The notes under the pieces were generated by a model. That model was not told where the DNA came from, ran no database searches, and saw nothing but the letters and a program-made list of their open reading frames with translations. 64,000 nt of DNA. Source: Vulcanimicrobiota bacterium (lineage in GTDB: Bacteria; Vulcanimicrobiota; Vulcanimicrobiia; Vulcanimicrobiales; Vulcanimicrobiaceae). Shown in pieces: positions 46,630 to 53,259 of the stretch. The position numbers were made by a program, and so were the translations under genes. Position 1 is the stretch's first letter. Each line of letters starts with the position of its first letter. Location of the stretch: NCBI GenBank assembly GCA_027307235.1, contig DAHUXH010000020.1, positions 182,616-246,615 of the forward strand, in the 5' to 3' direction.

Positions 46630-47463
46630 ATGGCGGAAGGGCCCGCCGGGCGTCGAACGCAGCCGCGTATGAGCCCGCGGCTGACGTTCGGGATCAACTC
46701 TGCCCTCGCGTTCGCGTGTGCGGCTCTGATGATGGTGCCGTTGCACGAGACCGGGCATGGGCTCGTGGCGCAAGCTCTCGGTTTTGCCCCGAAGATCTAT
46801 GCTGTCTACGAGGACAACCCCGCGGGAACGGCCTTTCAAACACTTGCGATCCTCGCCGGCGGGCCGCTGACGAGTCTTGTGCTCGGCTCGATCTTTCTGG
46901 CATGGTCCCGCAGAGGGCCGGCACGCTACGGGTTCGGACGACTGTTGCTGTTCTGGATGGGACTGCTCGGTGTCATGAACTTCGTCAACTACCTCGTCGT
47001 CACGCCGTTTCTCGCCGTCGGCGATTCCGCACAATTCGCTAACACGCTTGGTTGGCCGCTGGCTGCGCGCTATGCGATGGCGTTGCTGGGCGTCGCCGCG
47101 GTCATCGCGCTTGGGCGCCCCATCGCCGCGGCCATGTTCGCGGTGGCTCCGTCCGACTTTGCGCTGGACACGCCGCGCGACCGGAGGCGTTTGGTCATCT
47201 GGGGCTTCTACATGCCATTGTTCGCCGGCGTCGCACTGTGCGCACCGGCGGGAATCGGAACGCCGCTCTGGCTGGTTGGGGTTGGGCTGCTCGGCGACAT
47301 CGGAAACATCGACGTTGTCGTCGCCGCGCTCTACGCGGGCGGCGAGCCACCGGAAAAGCGCCGAACAGACGCGCCGCTGCGCTTTGAGTTCGGGGCTCTC
47401 GGGCTCTACGTGGCGCTCGTTCTTTTCAGCGTCCTCGTGCTGTCGAAGGGGCTGCCGGTGTAG
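46630..47463 (+). CDS. Polytopic membrane protein with an HExxH zinc-protease-like motif
   Basis: 277 residues with about six hydrophobic segments. The motif HETGHG (H39, E40, H43) lies inside the first transmembrane helix, followed by GGPLTSLVLG, both reminiscent of site-2 (M50) proteases. The third ligand motif of M50 enzymes (N-x-x-P-x-x-x-x-DG) is not seen; GDIGNIDVV near the C-terminus could substitute. ATG 46669 is a possible later start. The 3' end overlaps the convergent cysteine hydrolase gene by 38 bases. Protease activity is unproven. Confidence 0.66.
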   Translation: MAEGPAGRRTQPRMSPRLTFGINSALAFACAALMMVPLHETGHGLVAQALGFAPKIYAVYEDNPAGTAFQTLAILAGGPLTSLVLGSIFLAWSRRGPARYGFGRLLLFWMGLLGVMNFVNYLVVTPFLAVGDSAQFANTLGWPLAARYAMALLGVAAVIALGRPIAAAMFAVAPSDFALDTPRDRRRLVIWGFYMPLFAGVALCAPAGIGTPLWLVGVGLLGDIGNIDVVVAALYAGGEPPEKRRTDAPLRFEFGALGLYVALVLFSVLVLSKGLPV

Positions 47464-48001
47464 TCGGCGACTCCAGCACGACGCTGGTAGTGAGGCCGAT
47501 GCCGGCGCGCGTGTATTGGGTGATCGCGCGGGCCAGGCGTCGCCGGCTTGCGGTTGCGATGGCATCGGTCACGACCGTGACGGTGAGACCGCGAGCGCGC
47601 GCGCCTTTCGCGGTCGCCAAGACGCAAGCGTCGGCGTAGACGCCGCCGATGAGGACGTGATCGACCGCCAATGCCGCGAGCCGCTCGCCGAGTGCAGCGT
47701 TGCTGAACGCGTTGCCGGTGTGCTTGGCGAAGCGTTCGTCTCCAACTACCGCGATACGTTCGTCGAGCGCGGTTCCCGGCGTGCCGGCCACGGCGGCGCC
47801 GTTGCGAAAGATGTTCTGCCAGTCGTTCTTCTTGAACTCGTTGACGATGTAGATCACCGGCCATCCGTGCTGCGCGGCCGTTGCGATGGCGCGGTTGGTC
47901 GCGGCAATCAGAGGCTCCACCTCCGCGACCGGAAGCGGCAGTTTGCCGTTGGGTTCGAGAAAATCGCGCTGCATGTCGAGCACCAGGAGTGCGGACGTCA
48001 C
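47426..48001 (-). CDS. Isochorismatase-family cysteine hydrolase
   Basis: 191 residues. Catalytic triad positions are present: Asp9 in ALLVLDMQRDF, Lys93 in FAKHTGNAF and Cys126 in GVYADACVLATA, preceded by the cis-peptide type GG. The fold is used by nicotinamidase, N-carbamoylsarcosine amidase and isochorismatase; the short form without extra domains fits a nicotinamidase-like amidase, but the substrate is not settled. Its ATG overlaps the SpoIIM gene stop by 4 bases. Confidence 0.92.
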   Translation of the reverse strand: MTSALLVLDMQRDFLEPNGKLPLPVAEVEPLIAATNRAIATAAQHGWPVIYIVNEFKKNDWQNIFRNGAAVAGTPGTALDERIAVVGDERFAKHTGNAFSNAALGERLAALAVDHVLIGGVYADACVLATAKGARARGLTVTVVTDAIATASRRRLARAITQYTRAGIGLTTSVVLESPTTPAAPSTARGR

Positions 48002-48981
48002 TGTAGTTTCGTCTCCCTTCGAACGTCGCGTCCCATGAAGGCAAAGTAGAGCAGCACCAGGATGCCGGTGCAGATGCCGAAGCCCGAACGAATCGACATC
48101 GGCAAACGCAACGGCGAGAAGAAGCCTTCGATCGTTCCGGCGACGAGCAACATCGAACCGACGCCCAAGAAGAGCACGCCCGCGCGCCGCGCATGTTCAA
48201 CGATCGCGTCGCGGCGGCGCAAGCGGCCCGGGTAGACGACCGCCGCTGCGATCAGCAAGCCCGCTGCGCCGGCGATTTGAATGGCGGTGAGTTCGATGAC
48301 GCCGTGCGGTGCGATCGTTGCCCAAAAATCCGGGCCGAAACCCGCGCGCGTGAAGAGTTCAGATTCCACCCCGACCATCAGGCCGTTGGTCAGGATGATC
48401 CACACCGTGAACATCCCGAGCGTGACCGCACCGGCCAGCGCGAGGATCGCGACCTTCACGTTGTTGGTGATGATGAACGAAGCCATCATCGGCGAGTTCG
48501 TCGAGCCGAAACCGAAGTTCGAGTCGTGCAGGCTCTTGTGAATGTCAGAAGGCACGACACCGCCGGGCATGAACAGCGCGGCATCCTGCGGGCGTGCCGC
48601 CACCAGCGCATACGCCAGGATGGCGCTCACCACGGTGATGGCGGTGCAGAGCGCGACGTAGGTGAACGATCGCCGAAACTCTCGCGGGAAGGTCTGAGTG
48701 TAGAAGCGACCGATGCGCGTCGCGCCGGTCTCCATCCCGCCCCCGTAGACATGCGCGTGCGCGCGCGCCACCAGGCGGTTGAGATATGCAGCGAGTGCGC
48801 GATCGAACTGCTTGCCTCGAGCGTACGCGAGGTCGCTTGTGGCGCGCCGGTAGAGCCGCCCCAGTTCGACGACGTCCTCGGGTGCGAGTCCGCGTACTCC
48901 GCGCCGTCCGGCACGCGACACGAGCGCGTCAAGACGCTCCCACGCGCTTGCGTTCCGAGTGACGAAATCAGCTTGCTGCAC
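47998..48981 (-). CDS. SpoIIM-family membrane protein (stage II sporulation protein M-like)
   Basis: 327 residues. A soluble N-terminal helical domain (FVTRNASAWERLDALVSRAGRRGVRGLAPEDVVELGRLYRRATSDLAYAR) is followed by five or so transmembrane helices with the SpoIIM pattern (PMMASFIITNNVKVAILALAGAVTLGMFTVWIILTNGLMVG, PHGVIELTAIQIAGAAGL). GTG 48981 is chosen because AAGG lies about 8 bases upstream. The start and ribosome site lie in a 50-base sequence repeated at 51449-51498. Such genes occur with RDD, MoxR and DUF58 genes even in non-sporulating bacteria. Confidence 0.87.
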   Translation of the reverse strand: MQQADFVTRNASAWERLDALVSRAGRRGVRGLAPEDVVELGRLYRRATSDLAYARGKQFDRALAAYLNRLVARAHAHVYGGGMETGATRIGRFYTQTFPREFRRSFTYVALCTAITVVSAILAYALVAARPQDAALFMPGGVVPSDIHKSLHDSNFGFGSTNSPMMASFIITNNVKVAILALAGAVTLGMFTVWIILTNGLMVGVESELFTRAGFGPDFWATIAPHGVIELTAIQIAGAAGLLIAAAVVYPGRLRRRDAIVEHARRAGVLFLGVGSMLLVAGTIEGFFSPLRLPMSIRSGFGICTGILVLLYFAFMGRDVRRETKLQ

Positions 48982-49020
48982 GCGCGCTACCTTGGCGCCC
49001 GAGCGCAAAGGGTCATGCAA
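48971..49020. repeat. 50-base direct repeat, left copy
   Basis: Identical over 50 bases to 51449-51498. On the minus strand it holds the ribosome site, GTG start and first codons of the SpoIIM gene. The DNA between the copies carries four genes that interrupt an otherwise expected spoIIM-RDD divergent pair. Confidence 0.95.
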
Positions 49021-49104
49021 GCCCCGCTGGGCTGCCGGCCGTCCCACAGCGCTCGCGCATACTCTGCGCCTTTCCTAGGCCGGCGCGACTCAGGAGACGC
49101 GCTC

Positions 49105-49153
49105 TTGCGCCGCAAGGCGATCCGATGTATACTGAACCTTGTGGTTCAGTATA
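49105..49153 (+). promoter_or_regulatory. Promoter and operator of the arsR-SRPBCC operon
   Basis: TTGCGC at 49105-49110 and TATACT at 49128-49133 are spaced by 17 bases, a good sigma-70 type promoter. A perfect inverted repeat, TATACTGAAC and GTTCAGTATA with a 6-base centre, covers 49128-49153, so the -10 element lies in the left arm and the GTG start codon (49141) in the centre. This is the classic layout for repression by the encoded ArsR protein. Confidence 0.75.
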
Positions 49154-49506
49154 GCGAATCCCGGCTCGACGCTTCGTTTGCTGCGTTATCGGACGCGACG
49201 CGGCGAGGAGTGCTGAAGCAGCTCGGGCGCGCCGACGCTTCGATCACAGAGCTTGCCGGAAGATTCAACATGACGCTCACCGGCATGAAGAAACACGTTG
49301 GTGTGTTGGAGCGCGCGGGACTTGTTACCACTGAAAAGGCCGGGCGCGTGCGGACGGTTAGGGTGAGCATGCACGCGTTGGAAGAAGAGGCGGCCTGGAT
49401 AGAGCGGCACCGCCGACTCTGGAGCGCGCGTTTTGACGCGCTCGACCACATTGTCGAACATTTGCAACGTAAGGAGAAGGCACATGCCCGAAGCAAAAGA
49501 CGCTAG
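49141..49506 (+). CDS. ArsR/SmtB-family winged-helix repressor
   Basis: 121 residues. The HTH is clear (ALSDATRRGVLKQLGRADASITELAGRFNMTLTGMKKHVGVLERAGLVTTEKAGRVRTVRV). No Cys or His metal site is present, so it is one of the non-metal members that are often paired with AHSA1/SRPBCC genes. GTG 49141 lies about 8 bases after the predicted -10 element, so the mRNA may be leaderless; the next in-frame ATG is far into the domain. Its end overlaps the SRPBCC gene by 23 bases. Confidence 0.93.
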   Translation: MVQYSESRLDASFAALSDATRRGVLKQLGRADASITELAGRFNMTLTGMKKHVGVLERAGLVTTEKAGRVRTVRVSMHALEEEAAWIERHRRLWSARFDALDHIVEHLQRKEKAHARSKRR

Positions 49507-49984
49507 TCCCACCGGTATCAACGCCACCTCGGTGGCGCGCAAGTCCGATCGCGAACTCGTCGTGACGCGAATGTTCAATGCGCCGGCGCATATCGTCTTC
49601 GAGGCGTGGAGCAAGCCCGAATTGTTCAAGCAGTGGTGGGTTCCAAAGTCGGTCGGAATGTCGCTGGTCTCGTGCGACATGGATGTGCGCACCGGTGGCA
49701 CCTATCGCCTTGTATTTCGCCACCCAAGCTTCGATCAACCGATGGTGTTCTTCGGCACGTATGGAGAAGTGACGCCGAGCAGGCGCCTCGTTTGGACGAA
49801 CGAAGAAAGCGATCAAGGCGCCATAACCACGGTGACGTTCGAAGAACGTGCGGGCAAGACGCTTGTCACCCTACACGAACTTTATCCAACGGAAGCCGCT
49901 CTCGAAGAAGCCCTCGCCGGTTCGGCGGAAGGCCTGCCCGAACAGTTCGCGCAGCTCGATGAATTGCTCGCAGCAAGCCCTTGA
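49484..49984 (+). CDS. SRPBCC (AHSA1-like) domain protein
   Basis: 166 residues. Typical AHSA1/START-like hydrophobic-pocket fold: RMFNAPAHIVFEAWSKPELFKQWWVPKSVGMSLVSCDMDVRTGGTYRLVF, then FFGTYGEVTPSRRLVWTNEE and VTFEERAGKTLVTLHELYPT. AAGGAG sits 8 bases before ATG 49484. Such proteins follow ArsR genes in many bacteria and may bind a small ligand or assist stress responses. Substrate is not known. Confidence 0.92.
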   Translation: MPEAKDASPTGINATSVARKSDRELVVTRMFNAPAHIVFEAWSKPELFKQWWVPKSVGMSLVSCDMDVRTGGTYRLVFRHPSFDQPMVFFGTYGEVTPSRRLVWTNEESDQGAITTVTFEERAGKTLVTLHELYPTEAALEEALAGSAEGLPEQFAQLDELLAASP

Positions 49985-50086
49985 AATAAGACGATCCAAG
50001 GGCGGCGAATCCGCGTCACTTTTGAAATGCATGGCTCCGAAACGCATTATGTGGTGACGGTGACTGCCGACGAGGTGCAAAGGTAA
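49985..50086 (+). pseudogene. Short in-frame remnant or micro-ORF before the DUF2283 gene
   Basis: After the SRPBCC stop the same frame stays open for 33 codons and reads like real protein (RRIRVTFEMHGSETHYVVTV, then TADEVQR) before TAA at 50084-50086. The only ATG (50027) would give 19 residues. The TAATG overlap with the DUF2283 gene is what a coupled partner gene would show, so this is probably the tail of a truncated upstream partner. Low confidence. Confidence 0.35.
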
Positions 50087-50343
50087 TGAGCAGATTATTA
50101 GTGGAGATCGAAAGCAATGAGACGCTGCGCGGACCGATCTACCTGCGGTTTTCAAATCAAACCGTTGAACGCACCGAGTCCTACTCTAGCGGTGAGGTAA
50201 ATGTAGATCTCGATCACCATCACGAACTGATCGGGATAGAGATGCTCAGTTTGGGACCAAACCAGATTGCAGCCCTAGCCGACATCGTTCGTGCGCACGA
50301 TCTAGACTTGCGCCCGCTGTTCTCGATGAAGCGGGCATCATAG
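50086..50343 (+). CDS. DUF2283-like small protein
   Basis: 85 residues. Two-strand pattern with RGPIYLRFSNQTVERTESYSSGEVNVDLDHHHELIGIEMLSLGP matches DUF2283 (the D-x-x-x-x-IGIEIL core). DUF2283 genes are often paired with a small toxin-like or DUF4258 gene upstream; here only the fragment at 49985-50086 remains. ATG in a TAATG overlap. Codon use is less GC-biased than in core genes of the window. Confidence 0.75.
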   Translation: MSRLLVEIESNETLRGPIYLRFSNQTVERTESYSSGEVNVDLDHHHELIGIEMLSLGPNQIAALADIVRAHDLDLRPLFSMKRAS

Positions 50344-50376
50344 TTCGCGAACGGAAAGCTCTGAATATATTCAAGC

Positions 50377-51408
50377 TCAAGCCACCCATGTAAACCGTGC
50401 GAACGAGATGGCATCCATTCCTAGAATAATGAGCGATACAATGGCAATAGCATAGCCAATGAGTGGCAATCGCCGAAACAGTTCGGATGTCGCCATGAGA
50501 ATGGGGACGACCGAGTACAGCAACCGATCAACAGAAAACGGCGTACCTGAAAACGCTATGATGATTCCGCAAATCGCCACGTAGTAGAGATCCGATTTCC
50601 CGAGGAATCTACGAAATACGACAACACATGGAAGAGACATGGCCACGAACGCGATTGAGATCCAATCGTGGATGCGACCCAATCTCGCGCCGCGTAAAAT
50701 CCCCAACCAGCCCCCAAAATCGAATCCGGCAGCGTGACGCCAGCCGGTTTGCGCGTGTACAAATGCGAAGACATCGCCGAATCGTACCAGGCAGAATACC
50801 GGAAACGCTAGCGCTCCGACGATGCCCAGCGAACAACTGAGAATGTCGCGCATGGAACGACGCTCGACGATCGCCGCGATGAGCATGCCCAGGGAGAGCG
50901 CAATTCCGAGCGGTCGTGTTGCTGCAGCGGCTGCGGCGGCAAGTCCAGCAAGTGCATATCGCCGATGGTTATAGCTCAAAAGGGCCGCAGTGCTAAAGAA
51001 CATGAAGAGTCCCTCGGAGTACGCAACGCTAGCAAATAATGAGAGCGGCGTCACGCACGCAATGACCGCGACCCATAGAGCACTACGTTCGCCTAGGCGT
51101 TCGCGCGCGTAGGTATATAACAAAAGAATCGCCAGCAAGAAGCCAACGTTGTTCACTACGAGACCGGCAACCGGCCAGGGCAGCCCGATGTGTACCAGCG
51201 CCGCCGACACGACCGGAAACATCGGAAAAAAAGCAATGTTGTGCTGCCTGCCGTCTCGCGCAAACTCATAGCCATGCTGCACAATTGAGGCGTACCATCC
51301 GCCGTCCCAGTTCGCAAAAGCGGCGACTGTGGCGTGGGGCGCCGCGAAAAGGAATGCGCCGAGTATTACAAGGCGACTCGCCGCCCAAATTGCAAGCACA
51401 ATCTTCAT
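50377..51408 (-). CDS. PIG-V-like GT-C mannosyltransferase-type membrane protein
   Basis: 343 residues with about nine transmembrane helices. The first periplasmic loop has WDGGWYASIVQHGYEF and then NIAFFPMFPVVSAAL, the acidic-loop pattern of the PIG-V/GT-C glycosyltransferases that use polyprenyl-phosphate sugars. ATG 51408 is the conventional start. However, a GTG at 51459, within the 50-base direct repeat and preceded by the same AAGG as SpoIIM, is also in frame and would add 17 residues. Base composition is lower in GC than the flanking core genes. Confidence 0.85.
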   Translation of the reverse strand: MKIVLAIWAASRLVILGAFLFAAPHATVAAFANWDGGWYASIVQHGYEFARDGRQHNIAFFPMFPVVSAALVHIGLPWPVAGLVVNNVGFLLAILLLYTYARERLGERSALWVAVIACVTPLSLFASVAYSEGLFMFFSTAALLSYNHRRYALAGLAAAAAAATRPLGIALSLGMLIAAIVERRSMRDILSCSLGIVGALAFPVFCLVRFGDVFAFVHAQTGWRHAAGFDFGGWLGILRGARLGRIHDWISIAFVAMSLPCVVVFRRFLGKSDLYYVAICGIIIAFSGTPFSVDRLLYSVVPILMATSELFRRLPLIGYAIAIVSLIILGMDAISFARFTWVA

Positions 51409-51448
51409 CTTTTCGAGGCTCCCAAGGACAGAGGTGCCGGTAGGATCG

Positions 51449-51498
51449 GCTTGCTGCACGCGCGCTACCTTGGCGCCCGAGCGCAAAGGGTCATGCAA
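51449..51498. repeat. 50-base direct repeat, right copy
   Basis: Identical to 48971-49020. Here it precedes the RDD gene on the plus strand, and on the minus strand it supplies a possible start codon and ribosome site for the GT-C gene. Immediately outside, the two copies share ATC with one mismatch and then diverge. Confidence 0.95.
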
Positions 51499-51521
51499 CC
51501 GGCGTCGAAGGTCGCGGCCTG

Positions 51522-52253
51522 ATGGATCGTACGCTCGATGTTCGCACGCCGGAAAGCATCGCGTTTTCCTACGAGCTGGCGGGTGTCGGCAGTCGCGGCC
51601 TCGCGGTCGTCGTCGATCTGATCGTACAGATCGCGATCCTCTCGGCGCTTTTCCTCGGTCTCGGACTCCTCGCCCCGCGACTGCCGCGGGTCGCGGTCCT
51701 TTCGGCTGCGGAGCTTCAACTCGCCCGCTCCATCGGCATCGGCATCGTGATTGCGATCGTCTTCGCCGTGAGCTTCGGATACTTCATTGTGCTCGAAGCC
51801 GTCTGGGGCGGGCAGACGCCGGGGAAGAAGATGTTCGGCATCCGTGTCGTGCGTGACGGCGGATACCCGCTCGACTTCGGCAGTTCGCTCGTGCGCAACA
51901 TCATTCGCGTCGGCGAACTGTTTCTCGGGTTCTACGCGCTCGGTGCCATCTGCGCGATCGTCTCGCCCGAGAACAAACGCCTGGGCGACTATGCGGCCGG
52001 CACCATCGTCGTGCGCGATGCGCGCGCGCTCCCGGCCGCGCAATTCATCCAGAGTTTCGCCGAACAGCGCCCGGCAGCACACGCGCTCGGCGAGGACGAT
52101 CGCGCGCTCGTCAGCGGGTTTCTCGCGCGCCGTGCGACGCTTAGCCCCTCGGTTCGGCGTTCGTTGGCATCGCAGATCGCGGCGCACGTGCGCCCGAAGG
52201 CGCCGGCCGAGGTGCAAGCGCTCGACGACGAACAGATGCTGGAACGGCTGTGA
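51522..52253 (+). CDS. RDD family membrane protein
   Basis: 243 residues. Begins with a short RTPESIAFSYELAGVGSRGLAVVVDLIVQ segment, the RDD-type start (here with R and two D), then four transmembrane helices with the second motif QTPGKKMFGIRVVRDGG. The C-terminal 70 residues are cytosolic and helical. RDD proteins are of uncertain function, some being transporters. It would be the natural divergent neighbour of SpoIIM, now 2.5 kb away. It ends directly against the convergent DUF697-like gene. Confidence 0.92.
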   Translation: MDRTLDVRTPESIAFSYELAGVGSRGLAVVVDLIVQIAILSALFLGLGLLAPRLPRVAVLSAAELQLARSIGIGIVIAIVFAVSFGYFIVLEAVWGGQTPGKKMFGIRVVRDGGYPLDFGSSLVRNIIRVGELFLGFYALGAICAIVSPENKRLGDYAAGTIVVRDARALPAAQFIQSFAEQRPAAHALGEDDRALVSGFLARRATLSPSVRRSLASQIAAHVRPKAPAEVQALDDEQMLERL

Positions 52254-53240
52254 TCAGGTGCGGAGTTTCGCGATGAGGTCGCGCGCGAAGCGCATGGCGT
52301 CGCGCTTGGTATTCTCGTAGATCTGCGCGGCCTGACCGCCGGACATCTGCGTGCCGTTTTCGAGAAAGAACGCGACGCCCTCACCGACGACGACCGTGCC
52401 CGCGTACGCGATCGCGCCTTTGATGCCGATCCCCGCAACCGGAATGAATCCGGAAAGTTCGCGCGCGAGCGCGCGCCAGCCGATGCCGCCGCCGATTACC
52501 GGCAAAAGTTCCCACATCCGCTGCAGATCGGGGTCTTTGCCGTACGCCGCTTCGATTTGCAGTAGAAGCATCAGTTGAATCCCGGTGATCGCGACGGTGT
52601 CGCCGGCCGAGGCGAAGACGCCGAGCACGACACCGACCAGCGGCACGTGATCGACGACGGCGCTCGCGAGCGCCACTTTCAGCGAGGTGTTCGCCGCTTC
52701 GCGCGTGAGCTTCGCGGCGACAGCGGAACGCAGCGCGGGCAGACGCCGGCCGACCGCGACCTCCACGCCTTTCGCGCACTCGACGAGATGGACGAAGAAG
52801 CGCCCGCGCAGCGTCTCGCGCGAGAGATCGGTGACCACATACTCCGCATAGCTTCCGGGTGCGGGCGGGCCGTCGGGGCCGCTCGGTTCGGCCTCCGGAT
52901 CGATCGTCAGCGCGAAGACCGGCACGCGTTTGGCGCACAGCACCGCGAGCGCGTCGGCGGTGGCGTCGCCTTGGCGGCCGAGGAAGATCACCGCGCGTAC
53001 GTCTTGCATGTCGACGGTGTCGACGCGGTCGTTGGTGAGCGTCTCCAAGCACGCTGCCGCATCGAACGGGACGCCGCCGGCGTGACCCGCGAGCAGTAGC
53101 GCGCGCAGGTCGGCGACGTACGCCGGATCACCGCACAGCAAGAAACGAAACGGCTTGCGGCTATGCGCGTGGACGCTGTTCACGTCCACGCCTTTGCGCA
53201 CCATGCGCAGGAGATCGCGTGCGCCGAGGACCGCCGACAT
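52254..53240 (-). CDS. DUF697-like membrane-associated protein
   Basis: 328 residues. The N-terminal part looks like a GTPase-like or Rossmann fold without a P-loop (FRFLLCGDPAYVADLRALLLAG, VRAVIFLGRQGDATADALAVL). The C-terminal 170 residues are hydrophobic helices with LVGVVLGVFASAGDTVAITGIQLMLLLQIEAAYG and FIPVAGIGIKGAIAYAGTVVVGE, the DUF697 (YcjF-like) pattern. ATG 53240 is chosen; upstream residues look like read-through of another gene's frame. It lies 19 bases downstream of the M48 protease gene in the same direction. Confidence 0.75.
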   Translation of the reverse strand: MSAVLGARDLLRMVRKGVDVNSVHAHSRKPFRFLLCGDPAYVADLRALLLAGHAGGVPFDAAACLETLTNDRVDTVDMQDVRAVIFLGRQGDATADALAVLCAKRVPVFALTIDPEAEPSGPDGPPAPGSYAEYVVTDLSRETLRGRFFVHLVECAKGVEVAVGRRLPALRSAVAAKLTREAANTSLKVALASAVVDHVPLVGVVLGVFASAGDTVAITGIQLMLLLQIEAAYGKDPDLQRMWELLPVIGGGIGWRALARELSGFIPVAGIGIKGAIAYAGTVVVGEGVAFFLENGTQMSGGQAAQIYENTKRDAMRFARDLIAKLRT

Positions 53241-53259
53241 CGTGCTGTCTACACCGCGT

